A DNA stretch of 64,000 nucleotides from Pseudomonas sp. NFIX28 (GTDB lineage: Bacteria; Pseudomonadota; Gammaproteobacteria; Pseudomonadales; Pseudomonadaceae), in NCBI RefSeq assembly GCF_900107395.1, contig NZ_FNPW01000004.1, positions 186,001 to 250,000 on the forward strand, written 5' to 3'. The notes under the pieces are model-generated. The model was not told where the DNA came from, did no database searches, and saw nothing but the letters and a program-made list of their open reading frames with translations. The number at the start of each line of letters is the position of its first letter. Position 1 is the stretch's first letter. This document shows, one piece after another, positions 55,974 to 64,000 of the stretch. The translations under genes and the position numbers were made by a program.

Positions 55974-57296
55974 GTGGAAGCACATCTGTTGGAATGGCTC
56001 AACCTGAGCGTGCGTTGGGTTCACATGATCACTGGCGTGGCCTGGATCGGCGCGTCGTTCTACTTCGTCTGGCTGGAAAACAACCTCAATCGCGTCAACC
56101 CCAAGGACGGCCTGTCCGGCGACCTCTGGGCGATCCACGGTGGCGGTATCTACCACCTGGAAAAATACAAACTGGCCCCACCGTCCATGCCGGAGAACCT
56201 CCACTGGTTCAAATGGGAAGCCTACTTCACCTGGATGTCGGGGATCGCCCTGCTGTGCCTGGTGTTCTACTACAACCCGATGCTCTACCTGGTAGCGCCC
56301 GGCAGCGGCCTGACCGGCCCTGAAGGCGTGGCCATCGGCATCGGCGCCCTGATCGCCGGCTGGTTCATCTACGACTTCCTCTGCGATTCGCCCCTGGGCA
56401 AGAAACCCGCCCTGCTCGGCCTCATCCTGTTCGTGCTGTTGATCGCCGCGGCCTATGGCTTCAGCAAGGTGTTCAGTGGTCGCGGAGCCTACCTGCATGT
56501 CGGCGCCATCATCGGCACCATCATGGTCGGCAACGTGTTCCGCATCATCATGCCGGCCCAGCGCGCGCTGGTAGCCGCCATCGCGGAAAACCGCACACCG
56601 GACCCGACCCTGCCGGCCAAGGGCCTGCTGCGTTCGCGCCACAACAACTACTTCACCCTGCCCGTGCTGTTCATCATGATCAGCAACCACTTCCCGAGCA
56701 CCTACGGCAGCCAGTACAACTGGTTGATCCTGGCCGGTATCGCGGTGCTGGCAGTGCTGGTGCGCCACTACTTCAACACCCGCCACGACAGCCACAAGTT
56801 CGCCTGGACCCTGCCGGTCGCGGCCCTGGGCATGATCTGCCTGGCCTACGTCACCGGCCCCGCGCAGATGGCCAAGGGCCCGGAAGTAGCCAAGGCCCCG
56901 GCGAAGATCGAGTACCAGCCACTGCCGGAAACCGCTATCGGCGGAGGTGCCAAGCCCGCAGCCGCAGCCGCAGCGGCTCCGGCGGCTCCGGCGGCCGACG
57001 CGGCTCCGGCGCAAGCGGCCACGGCAACCCAGGGCCCGGCGTTCGACAAGGTGCATACGGTGATCCAGGAACGTTGCACTGTCTGCCACTCGGCCAAGCC
57101 CTCCAGCCCGTTGTTCAGTGCCGCCCCAGCTGGCGTGATGTTCGACACCCCGGAGCAGATCAAGCTCGAGGCCCCCCGCATCCAGGCCCAGGCAGTTGCC
57201 AGCCAGATCATGCCGCTGGGCAACATCACCCAGATGACCCAACAGGAACGTGACCTGATCGGCGCCTGGATCAACCAGGGGGCGCGCACCAACTAG
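55974..57296 (+). CDS. puuD: urate hydroxylase PuuD (membrane urate oxidase with cytochrome c domain)
   Basis: Oxidises urate to 5-hydroxyisourate, feeding electrons to the respiratory chain. 440 residues from GTG 55974 (reads VEAHLLEWLNLSVRWVHMIT). About eight membrane helices fill residues 10-305. A low-complexity Ala/Pro linker (about 322-355) joins them to a C-terminal cytochrome c domain with haem motif CTVCH (about 368) and a distal methionine. This replaces the soluble UaZ/HpxO-type enzymes. It lies 51 bp after allA, on the same strand. Confidence 0.94.
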   Translation: MEAHLLEWLNLSVRWVHMITGVAWIGASFYFVWLENNLNRVNPKDGLSGDLWAIHGGGIYHLEKYKLAPPSMPENLHWFKWEAYFTWMSGIALLCLVFYYNPMLYLVAPGSGLTGPEGVAIGIGALIAGWFIYDFLCDSPLGKKPALLGLILFVLLIAAAYGFSKVFSGRGAYLHVGAIIGTIMVGNVFRIIMPAQRALVAAIAENRTPDPTLPAKGLLRSRHNNYFTLPVLFIMISNHFPSTYGSQYNWLILAGIAVLAVLVRHYFNTRHDSHKFAWTLPVAALGMICLAYVTGPAQMAKGPEVAKAPAKIEYQPLPETAIGGGAKPAAAAAAAPAAPAADAAPAQAATATQGPAFDKVHTVIQERCTVCHSAKPSSPLFSAAPAGVMFDTPEQIKLEAPRIQAQAVASQIMPLGNITQMTQQERDLIGAWINQGARTN

Positions 57297-57321
57297 TTAC
57301 CGCGGTGCCTTGACCACCGCT

Positions 57322-57389
57322 ATCGCAGGCAAGCCTCGCTCCTACAGCATGTGTGTGTTGCTTCTGTAGGAGCGAAGCTTGCTCGCGAT
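57322..57389. repeat. REP pair after puuD
   Basis: ATCGCAGGCAAGCCTCGCTC from 57322 and the inverse AAGCTTGCTCGCGAT copy at 57366-57389. Confidence 0.86.
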
Positions 57390-57478
57390 CAACCGCCACG
57401 CGGTTGGCCTGCTGCAAAAAGCTGTTCGCAACCACACAGCTTTCTAATCACAAGAATAAAAAAGATCCGAGGTGTTGC

Positions 57479-58837
57479 ATGTCCGCGTTAACCGAACCGC
57501 GCATCCCCGACGCACCCGCCATTGCGCGACTGCCCCTTTTGCAACTGATCCTGGTCGGGTTGCAGCATGTTCTGCTGATGTACGGAGGCGCCATCGCGGT
57601 GCCGCTGATCATCGGACAGGCCGCGGGTCTGAGCCGTGAAGAAATCGCCTTCCTGATCAATGCCGACCTGCTGGTCGCCGGCATCGCCACCATCGTGCAG
57701 TCCCTCGGCATCGGCCCCATGGGCATCCGCATGCCGGTGATGATGGGCGCCAGCTTTGCCGCGGTGGGCAGCATGGTGGCCATGGCCGGCATGCCTGGCA
57801 TCGGCCTGCCGGGGATCTTTGGCGCGACCATCGCCGCCGGCTTCTTCGGCATGCTGATCGCGCCCTTCATGTCCAAGGTGGTGCGCTTCTTTCCGCCCCT
57901 GGTCACCGGCACTGTCATTACATCCATTGGCCTGTCGCTGTTCCCGGTCGCGGTGAACTGGGCGGGCGGTGGCGGCCACAACGCCGAATTCGGCTCCCCC
58001 ATCTACCTGGCCATCGCTGCGCTGGTACTGGGCACCATCTTGCTGGTGCATCGGTTCATGCGCGGTTTCTGGGTGAACATTTCCGTGCTGATCGGCATGG
58101 GCCTGGGCTATGTGCTCTGTGGCCTGCTCGGCATGGTCGACCTCAGCGGCATGGCCCAGGCGCCATGGCTGCAGGTGGTCACGCCACTGCATTTCGGCAT
58201 GCCGCAGTTCCATCTGGCGCCGATCCTTTCGATGTGCCTGGTGGTGGTGATCATCTTTGTCGAGTCCACCGGCATGTTCCTCGCGCTGGGAAAAATCACC
58301 GGCCAGGACGTCACCCCGCGCATGCTGCGCCGCGGCCTGCTGTGTGATGCCGGCGCTTCGTTTTTCGCCGGTTTCCTCAATACCTTCACCCACTCTTCGT
58401 TCGCCCAGAACATCGGCCTGGTACAGATGACTGGCGTGCGTTGCCGCTCGGTGACCATAGTCGCCGGCGGCCTGCTGATCGCGCTGAGCCTGCTGCCCAA
58501 GGCGGCCTTCCTGGTGGCTTCGATCCCACCGGCGGTGCTGGGCGGCGCAGCCATCGCCATGTTCGGCATGGTGGCGGCGACGGGTATCAAGATCCTCCAG
58601 GAAGCCGACATTGCCGACCGGCGCAATCAGCTGCTGGTGGCGGTGAGCATCGGCATGGGCCTGATTCCGGTGGTTCGTCCGGAGTTCTTCGCCCACCTGC
58701 CCCTGTGGATGAGCCCGATCACCCATAGCGGAATCGCCATGGCCACCCTCAGTGCCCTGGCCCTCAACCTGCTGTTCAACATCCTGGGCGGCGCCGAGCG
58801 GGTCGCCAGCAACGCCCGACACGCCCACCAGCATTGA
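57479..58837 (+). CDS. uracil-xanthine type nucleobase permease (likely urate/xanthine)
   Basis: 452 residues from ATG 57479 (MSALTEPRIPDAPAIARLPL), with CCGAGG upstream; the open frame from 57353 crosses REP sequence and is rejected. NCS2/NAT family with about 14 helices: LILVGLQHVLLMYGGAIAVP near the N-terminus, MMGASFAAVGSM (QxxxSFAAV type region), FVESTGMFLALGKITGQDVT and FAQNIGLVQMTGVRCRSVTI. Its place after puuD suggests urate or xanthine import; UacT-like proteins are the closest named type. Confidence 0.9.
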   Translation: MSALTEPRIPDAPAIARLPLLQLILVGLQHVLLMYGGAIAVPLIIGQAAGLSREEIAFLINADLLVAGIATIVQSLGIGPMGIRMPVMMGASFAAVGSMVAMAGMPGIGLPGIFGATIAAGFFGMLIAPFMSKVVRFFPPLVTGTVITSIGLSLFPVAVNWAGGGGHNAEFGSPIYLAIAALVLGTILLVHRFMRGFWVNISVLIGMGLGYVLCGLLGMVDLSGMAQAPWLQVVTPLHFGMPQFHLAPILSMCLVVVIIFVESTGMFLALGKITGQDVTPRMLRRGLLCDAGASFFAGFLNTFTHSSFAQNIGLVQMTGVRCRSVTIVAGGLLIALSLLPKAAFLVASIPPAVLGGAAIAMFGMVAATGIKILQEADIADRRNQLLVAVSIGMGLIPVVRPEFFAHLPLWMSPITHSGIAMATLSALALNLLFNILGGAERVASNARHAHQH

Positions 58838-58981
58838 AGCCTGGACGGGGCGGCCTGGCGGTCGCCCCTGCTTGACCGTCACTACCTGAAATACACGCAC
58901 GACAGGCAGACCCGGCACACACCCGGTCGCAGTCGGCGGCTGCCTGCGCCTTGACAATAAAAACAAACAGGGAGCAACACG

Positions 58982-59767
58982 ATGAGACATGCACACGCAC
59001 GCCTGCTGCTCGGCGGTGGATTGCTGGCCACGACCCAGGTCATGGCCGGCGACTTGCTGCTGTGGCAGACCAATAGCCTGACGTACCTGTACGGCAAGAA
59101 CTTTGAGATCAACCCGTCGATCCAGCAGACGGTGACCTTCGAGCACGCCGACCGATGGAAGTACGGCGACACCTTCCTGTTCGTCGACAAGATCTTCTAC
59201 AACGGCCAGGAAGACCGAAACAAAGGTCGCCACGCCTTTTACGGCGAGTTCAGCCCAAGGCTGTCGTTCGGCAAGATCCTCGACCGCTCATTCGCCTTCG
59301 GCCCGGTCAAGGATGTGTTGCTGGCCATGACTTACGAATATGGCGAGGGCGACAGCGAGGCCTATCTGGTCGGCCCCGGTTTCGACCTCGCCGTGCCGGG
59401 CTTCAACTATTTCACCCTGAACTTCTACCGCCGCCAGACCGAAGGCCCGCGTCCCGGCGATGGCGTCTGGCAAATCACCCCCACCTGGTCCTACAGCATC
59501 CCGCTCGGCCGCTCCAACCTGTTGATCGATGGCTACCTGGATTGGGTGGTGGACAACGACCAGAACGATCGCGGCACCTACCACGCCAACCTGCATATCA
59601 ACCCGCAGATCAAATACGACCTGGGCAAAGCCCTGCGCCTGGGCGAGAAGCAGTTGTATGTCGGCCTCGAATACAGCTACTGGAAAGACAAATACGGCAT
59701 CCAGGACAGCGCCAACCTGGACACCAACCAGAACACCGCCAGCCTGCTGGTAAAGGTGCACTTCTAG
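58982..59767 (+). CDS. Tsx/OmpK-like outer-membrane channel, copy 1
   Basis: 261 residues with a signal peptide (MRHAHARLLLGGGLLATTQV, cleaved after VMA). The mature part alternates aromatic beta strands and ends in phenylalanine (LLVKVHF), the outer-membrane barrel signature. WQTNSLTYLYGKNFEINPSI and QQTVTFEHADRWKYGDTFLF match the nucleoside-specific Tsx/OmpK channel family. Position after the purine genes suggests nucleoside or nucleobase uptake. A near copy follows at 60151. Confidence 0.87.
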   Translation: MRHAHARLLLGGGLLATTQVMAGDLLLWQTNSLTYLYGKNFEINPSIQQTVTFEHADRWKYGDTFLFVDKIFYNGQEDRNKGRHAFYGEFSPRLSFGKILDRSFAFGPVKDVLLAMTYEYGEGDSEAYLVGPGFDLAVPGFNYFTLNFYRRQTEGPRPGDGVWQITPTWSYSIPLGRSNLLIDGYLDWVVDNDQNDRGTYHANLHINPQIKYDLGKALRLGEKQLYVGLEYSYWKDKYGIQDSANLDTNQNTASLLVKVHF

Positions 59768-60150
59768 AATGGGCGGCAAACACGCCCCAAAGTTGTTTCA
59801 AGTGCGCTATTGCAGGGCACTTGAGCAAGGCCGTGGGAGCCAGTATTCTCCGCGGCCGCCTGTATCCGGTGAAAAAAAAAGCCCGGATTTAAAACCTGAC
59901 CAGAGAGCCAACTTATCCCGGCCCCTGGAAAGTACCAAGGCGTACCGATTTAAAGCCGAAGCCACTCTCGATCGACTGCATTTCTCAAGTCGTGCGGGAG
60001 TTTTTGCGTTTTTTTTCGCCTTGGCTCAGCTCTTGCTATCAGCAACAAAGCTGACCGATCGGATGATTTTTCAGCCACTGAAAAGGTGCCATACCAGAGC
60101 ACCGGCTTTTAAGAAAAAACGTGGTCCACTTACTTTTTGGGAGCAACCGA
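59768..60150. other. intergenic region between the two Tsx-like genes
   Basis: 383 bases with no gene. A perfect CAAGTGC/GCACTTG stem lies at 59799-59823, without a T run. The 3' half is AT-rich (TTTTTGCGTTTTTTTTCGCC near 60000) and probably carries a separate promoter for copy 2. Confidence 0.5.
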
Positions 60151-60936
60151 ATGAACCGCATCTGTAAAGGCCTGATGCTTGCCGGATCCTTGCTGGCAGG
60201 GGCTCAGGCCACGGCCGGCGAGCTGTTGCAATGGCAGAACAACAGCCTGACTTATCTCTACGGCAAAGACTTCACGATCAATCCGCAGATTCAACAAACC
60301 GTTACCTTCGAACATGCCGATGCCTGGAAGTACGGCGACAACTTCCTGTTTATCGACAAGATCTTCTACAACGGCAAAAAGGACGCGAACGTCGGCCCGA
60401 ACACCTATTACGGCGAGTTCAGCCCGCGTCTTTCATTCGGCAAGATCTTTGATCAGAAGTTGGAGTTCGGCCCGATCAAGGATGTATTGCTGGCCATGAC
60501 TTACGAGTTCGGCGAAGGCGACAACGAGTCCTATCTGATCGGTCCGGGTTTCGACCTGGCAATCCCCGGGTTCGACTACTTCCAGTTGAACTTCTACAAC
60601 CGCCAGACCGAAGGCAGCCGCGCCGGCGATAACGTCTGGCAGATCACGCCAGTCTGGTCCTACACCATTCCCGTGGGCCAATCGGACATCCTCATCGACG
60701 GCTTCATCGACTGGGTGGTGGACAACGACAAGAATGCCAAGGGCGAGTACCACGCCAACCTGCACATCAACCCGCAGATCAAGTACGACCTGGGCAAGGC
60801 GCTGAAACTCGGCGACAAACAGTTGTATGTCGGTATCGAATACGACTACTGGAAGAACAAATACGGGGTCAAGGACACGCCGTACTTCGACACCGACCAG
60901 AACACCGCCAGCCTGCTGCTCAAGTACCATTTCTGA
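60151..60936 (+). CDS. Tsx/OmpK-like outer-membrane channel, copy 2
   Basis: 261 residues from ATG 60151 (MNRICKGLMLAGSLLAGAQA), with GGGAG upstream; an in-frame start at 60121 precedes no conserved residue. The signal peptide is different from copy 1, but the mature protein is collinear with it without gaps and roughly three quarters identical by eye (e.g. QQTVTFEHADAWKYGDNFLF). It ends LLLKYHF. It is a tandem duplicate with its own 383-bp upstream region, so the two copies may be expressed under different conditions. Confidence 0.87.
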   Translation: MNRICKGLMLAGSLLAGAQATAGELLQWQNNSLTYLYGKDFTINPQIQQTVTFEHADAWKYGDNFLFIDKIFYNGKKDANVGPNTYYGEFSPRLSFGKIFDQKLEFGPIKDVLLAMTYEFGEGDNESYLIGPGFDLAIPGFDYFQLNFYNRQTEGSRAGDNVWQITPVWSYTIPVGQSDILIDGFIDWVVDNDKNAKGEYHANLHINPQIKYDLGKALKLGDKQLYVGIEYDYWKNKYGVKDTPYFDTDQNTASLLLKYHF

Positions 60937-60947
60937 TGCATTGAATT

Positions 60948-60974
60948 CCGTTCCCGTGCTGGCCACGGGAACGG
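60948..60974. terminator. strong hairpin after Tsx-like copy 2
   Basis: CCGTTCCCGTG and CACGGGAACGG, an 11-bp perfect stem 12 bp after the stop, without a T tract. It is a likely 3' stabiliser or weak terminator. Confidence 0.6.
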
Positions 60975-61078
60975 ATTGCATCGAATAAATCGATAGTAAC
61001 GCGCCGATATTCGCAACCATCGATCAGTTGAGCTGACATAGCATGTCGCTCATTCCAACCTGATCAGGAGTTGCATCG

Positions 61079-61933
61079 ATGACTCAATTTCGCAAAGTAC
61101 TCAGTATCCATACCGGCCAGCCCGCTTCGGATGGCGCCGGCGTCAGGCTGACCCGGGTCTTCGGTGGCCAGGGTGTCGAGCGTTTCGACCCGTTCCTGAT
61201 GCTCGACGAATTCGGCTCGGAAAACCCCGACGACTACATCGCAGGCTTTCCGCCCCACCCCCATCGCGGTTTCGAAACCGTCACCTACATGCTCGAAGGC
61301 CGCATGCGCCACGAGGATCACCTGGGCAACGTCGGCCTGCTGGAAGGCGGTGGCGTGCAGTGGATGACCGCCGCCAAGGGCATCATCCACAGCGAGATGC
61401 CGGAACAGGAAGAAGGCGTGATGCGCGGCTTCCAGCTCTGGCTGAACCTGCCGGGCAAGCACAAGCTCGACCAGGCCGGCTACCGGGACATCCAGCCCCA
61501 GGACATCCCGCGGCTGACCACCGCCAACGGCGTGGAAGTGGTGGTGATTGCCGGCCGCTTCGATGACGGCCAGGTGCAGCAGGCCGGCGCCGTCGAACGG
61601 CCGGACACCGAACCGCACTATTTCGACCTGCGTCTGCCGGCCGGCGCCAGCATCAGCCCGCGCCTGCCCGAAGGGCATCGGGCCCTGCTGTATGTCTATG
61701 AAGGCCAGGTCGATCTGCCCGGGCATCCGCAACCGGTCGCCAGCAGCAAGCTGGTGCGCCTGGCCGACCAGGGCGAGATCCAGCTGAGCAGTGCCGCCGG
61801 TGCCCGCGTGCTGTTGATTGCCGGCAAGCCGCTGGGCGAGCCGATCGTGCAGTACGGGCCGTTCGTGATGAACACGCGGGAAGAAATCGAACAGGCATTG
61901 CGGGATTTTCGCGACGACAAACTGACCGCCTGA
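61079..61933 (+). CDS. pirin family protein
   Basis: 284 residues (MTQFRKVLSIHTGQPASDGA), with TCAGGAG upstream. Bicupin: FDPFLMLDEFGSENPDDYIA and FPPHPHRGFETVTYMLEGRM supply the metal histidines (about 57-64), followed by HEDHLGNVGLLEGGGVQWMT and HSEMPEQE. Some bacterial pirins have quercetinase activity and others bind metabolic enzymes; the role here is undecided. Confidence 0.92.
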   Translation: MTQFRKVLSIHTGQPASDGAGVRLTRVFGGQGVERFDPFLMLDEFGSENPDDYIAGFPPHPHRGFETVTYMLEGRMRHEDHLGNVGLLEGGGVQWMTAAKGIIHSEMPEQEEGVMRGFQLWLNLPGKHKLDQAGYRDIQPQDIPRLTTANGVEVVVIAGRFDDGQVQQAGAVERPDTEPHYFDLRLPAGASISPRLPEGHRALLYVYEGQVDLPGHPQPVASSKLVRLADQGEIQLSSAAGARVLLIAGKPLGEPIVQYGPFVMNTREEIEQALRDFRDDKLTA

Positions 61934-61954
61934 AGCGCACAGCTCCAAGCGCCT

Positions 61955-62019
61955 ATCGCGGGTAAGCTCTCCTCTACAGCGACACGTTATGGCCTGTAGG
62001 AGCGAAGCTTGCTCGCGAT
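61955..62019. repeat. REP pair
   Basis: A degenerate copy (ATCGCGGGTAAGCTCTCCTC) from 61955 and a good inverse copy at 61996-62019, between the convergent pirin and patatin genes. Confidence 0.8.
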
Positions 62020-62025
62020 GTTCTT

Positions 62026-63198
62026 TCAGGCCGTCGCGACCTCTGCCGCCAACCCCAGGAACCGCCGCAATTCGTCGCGCTTGGCCAAGGCATCGCTGCG
62101 CCCCAGCTCGATCAACTCGCTGCAATATCCCGACTCGAACAACAGGTAACTCAGGACCCCGGCGCCGCTGGTCTTGGTCGCCCCCGGACCGCGCAGAAAC
62201 AAGCGCAATGCCGCCGGCAATTCATGCCGGTGACGCGCGGCGATTTCATCGATCGGCTGGCTGGGCGCGATCACCAGCACCTCCACCGGCGCCACGCCCA
62301 AAGCGCGAACCGGCGTGCCCGACGGCAGCAAGTGACTGAACTGGTTAAGCCGCTGCAACAGTTCGATGTCACTTTCCAGGCTGTCAATGAAAGTACTGTT
62401 GAGCATGTGGCCACCGATCTGCGCCAGCGTCGGCTGCTGCCCGGTGTAGGTGCGTTGCTGGGGCACCTGGGGATCGACGCCACGGGGGTTGCCGCTGACC
62501 CCGACCACCAGCACCCGGCTGGCTCCCAGGTGCAACGCCGGACTGATGGGGGCCGATTGGCGCACCGCACCGTCGCCGAAATATTCCTGGTCGATTTTCA
62601 CCGGCGCGAACAACAGCGGGATCGCCGAACTGGCGAGCAAGTGCTCAACCGTGAGCTCGGTGGGCTGGCCGATCCGTCGATGGCGCAGCCAGGCATCAAT
62701 GGTGCCGCCGCCCTGGTAGAAGGTCACCGCCTGGCCCGACTCATAACCGAAGGCCGTAACCGCCACTGCCTGCAGGTGCTTTTGCGCAATGGCCTGGCGA
62801 ATACCGGACAGCTGCAATTTATCGTTCAACAATTGCCGCAGCGGCGAACTGTTAAGCAGCGCCACCGGCACCTGCGCGCCCAGGCCAAGCAGGCTGTGGC
62901 CGACGAACCGGGTGGCCTGGCGGATCACCCCAGGCCAGTCGCTGCGAATCACCTGATGGCTGCGAAAGCCCTGCCAGAACGCCGTCAGACGCTCGATGGC
63001 GGCAGTGAAATCCAGCGCGCCGCTGGCCAGGCTGACCGCGTTGATCGCCCCGGCCGAGGTCCCGACGATCACCGGAAAGGGATTGCTCGCCCCCGCCGGC
63101 AGCAACTCGGCAATCGCCGCCAGCACCCCCACCTGATACGCCGCACGAGCCCCGCCGCCGGAAAGAATCAATCCTGTGACCGGTTCCGCTGGGCTCAT
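62026..63198 (-). CDS. patatin-like phospholipase
   Basis: 390 residues from ATG 63198 (MSPAEPVTGLILSGGGARAA), with GGAG seven bases upstream; the frame is open to 63321 through the repeat element. The oxyanion loop SGGGARAAYQVG, nucleophile elbow IVGTSAGAINAV (serine at about residue 50) and catalytic aspartate EYFGDGAVRQ (about 210) are intact. Predicted cytoplasmic-facing acyl hydrolase; no signal peptide, so not an ExoU-type secreted toxin by sequence alone. Confidence 0.88.
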   Translation of the reverse strand: MSPAEPVTGLILSGGGARAAYQVGVLAAIAELLPAGASNPFPVIVGTSAGAINAVSLASGALDFTAAIERLTAFWQGFRSHQVIRSDWPGVIRQATRFVGHSLLGLGAQVPVALLNSSPLRQLLNDKLQLSGIRQAIAQKHLQAVAVTAFGYESGQAVTFYQGGGTIDAWLRHRRIGQPTELTVEHLLASSAIPLLFAPVKIDQEYFGDGAVRQSAPISPALHLGASRVLVVGVSGNPRGVDPQVPQQRTYTGQQPTLAQIGGHMLNSTFIDSLESDIELLQRLNQFSHLLPSGTPVRALGVAPVEVLVIAPSQPIDEIAARHRHELPAALRLFLRGPGATKTSGAGVLSYLLFESGYCSELIELGRSDALAKRDELRRFLGLAAEVATA

Positions 63199-63233
63199 CG
63201 CTACACTCCATGGCGCTGATAAAGGGTTTTCAG

Positions 63234-63399
63234 GGTTCTGTACGAAACGTTGGCAAGCGATGGGCAAAACCGGCGAGCAACGGCCAGGGCCGCGAGCGCC
63301 TTTAGCGGCCTGGATGAGCATTGGGAGCGGACCTGTTTACCAGCCTGCTTCGCGTGGCACCGCCGCTTCCCAGCGCGCAATTGTGTTTCGTACAGAGCC
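63234..63399. mobile_element. 166-bp element with 15-bp terminal inverted repeats (possible MITE)
   Basis: The left end GGTTCTGTACGAAAC (63234-63248) and the right end, read in reverse, GGCTCTGTACGAAAC (63385-63399) match at 14 of 15 bases. The inside has no gene. It includes a GC-rich stem near 63285-63315. No target-site duplication is evident. It fits a non-autonomous transposon remnant placed between the patatin and acyltransferase genes. Confidence 0.5.
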
Positions 63400-63412
63400 T
63401 AACGCGATAATT

Positions 63413-64000
63413 TCAACCGCGCTTCTTATACAGCTTCGGCTCGCCTGGCGGACGGCTCTTGAAGCGCCGGTGCGCCCACAGATACTGCTCCGGGCACTCG
63501 CGTAGCACCTCTTCGATCCAGCGGTTGATGCGCAGGCAATCGGCCTCTTCGGTCTCGCCCGGGAAACCCTCCAACGGCGGGTGAATCACCAGGCGATAAC
63601 CACTGCCGTCGGCCAGCCGCTGCTGAGTGAAAGGCACCACCAGGGCCTTGCCCAGGCGGGCAAATTTACTGGTAGCGGTGACCGTCGCCGCCTGGATGCC
63701 GAACAGCGGCACGAACACGCTTTGCTTGGCGCCGTAATCCTGGTCCGGCGCGTACCAGATGGCACGCCCGGCGCGCAGCAGCTTGAGCATGCCGCGCACG
63801 TCCTCACGTTCCACTGCCAGGGAGTCCAGGTTGTGCCGCTCGCGGCCACGGCGCTGGATGAAGTCGAACAGCGGGTTCTTGTGCTCGCGGTACATGCCGT
63901 CGATGGTGTGCTGCTGGCCCAGCAAGGCCGCGCCAATTTCCAGGGTGGTGAAGTGCAGGGCCATGAGGATCACGCCCTTGCCTTCCAGCTGCGCCTGCTT
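63413..64000 (-). CDS. LpxL/HtrB-type lipid A acyltransferase, 3' part (runs off the right edge)
   Basis: The last 195 or so codons of a lysophospholipid/Kdo2-lipid A acyltransferase; the N-terminus and its membrane anchor lie beyond the window. The catalytic H-x4-E motif is in ALHFTTLEIG, followed by YREHKNPLFD, the conserved ALRAGR-type LLRAGRAIWYAPDQDYG, and the family C-terminus PEQYLWAHRRFKSRPPGEP. It adds a secondary acyl chain to lipid A. Which chain (LpxL or LpxM type) cannot be told from this part. Confidence 0.9.
   Translation of the reverse strand, partial: KQAQLEGKGVILMALHFTTLEIGAALLGQQHTIDGMYREHKNPLFDFIQRRGRERHNLDSLAVEREDVRGMLKLLRAGRAIWYAPDQDYGAKQSVFVPLFGIQAATVTATSKFARLGKALVVPFTQQRLADGSGYRLVIHPPLEGFPGETEEADCLRINRWIEEVLRECPEQYLWAHRRFKSRPPGEPKLYKKRG

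Noticed and set aside
57488..59233. 581-codon minus-strand frame
   Set aside because: Antisense to the permease and the first Tsx-like gene; His/Gln/Asp-rich translation is a typical shadow.
17437..62019. Recurring 20-25 bp repeats as a possible CRISPR or phage attachment site
   Set aside because: They are palindromic, scattered and in inverted pairs: REP elements, not regularly spaced spacers or att sites.

Overview
The window is chromosomal DNA from a fluorescent-group Pseudomonas (P. fluorescens lineage; the species cannot be settled by eye). The case rests on high GC, on gene neighbourhoods I remember from Pseudomonas genomes (gyrA-mtnA-mtaD-ubiG-mupP-yciK; bolA-fumC near an RbdA-like protein; prmB and aroC), on families common in the genus (DUF3509, the NAGGN osmoprotectant operon, polyphosphate:AMP phosphotransferase), and on many REP palindromes of the type GTAGGAGCGAGGCTTGCCCG. 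I see no rRNA, tRNA, CRISPR array, prophage or complete insertion sequence. It is mostly ordinary core and semi-core genome.

Layout. 1-6.7 kb: 5' part of gyrA, mtnA, then divergent mtaD-ubiG-mupP-yciK. 7-11.3 kb: a cyclic-di-GMP neighbourhood (soluble GGDEF protein, PqqC/TenA-like protein, RbdA-like PAS-GGDEF-EAL membrane protein). 11.5-17.4 kb: operon trhO-DsbA-like-ABC exporter, DUF2059-bolA, fumC. 17.5-23.7 kb: EamA transporter, thiolase, pap, mnmC. 23.9-29.1 kb: N-acetylglutaminylglutamine amide (NAGGN) operon plus a YheU protein. 29.1-37.8 kb: ynfA, an SDR, small membrane proteins, an alkaline-phosphatase-superfamily (LTA-synthase-like) protein, an ankyrin protein, an acyl-CoA ligase and DUF3509 behind a sigma-54 type promoter. 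37.9-47.8 kb: mtnD beside a deleted mtnB, an MFS transporter, aroC, prmB, folE and small enzymes. 47.8-49.5 kb: an aminotransferase interrupted by an amber codon, with a divergent MarR regulator. 49.7-61 kb: purine (urate) catabolism. 61-64 kb: pirin, patatin and the 3' part of an LpxL-type acyltransferase.

The most coherent system is the purine block. PuuD (urate to 5-hydroxyisourate), UraH, UraD, PuuE, Alc and AllA together carry urate to glyoxylate and urea. They are accompanied by two nucleobase permeases of different families and two tandem Tsx/OmpK-like outer-membrane channels. Three copies of a TTGT-N2-ACAA palindrome sit upstream of the first permease, uraH and puuE, which suggests one regulator (not encoded in the window) controls them.

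The points most worth a second look are: the remnant of mtnB between the MFS gene and mtnD, which leaves the methionine-salvage cluster broken; the single in-frame TAG in the aminotransferase; paired dyads in the MarR promoter; the shared purine operator; a GG-N10-GC promoter before a gene of unknown function; and a 166-bp element with 15-bp terminal inverted repeats before the patatin gene.
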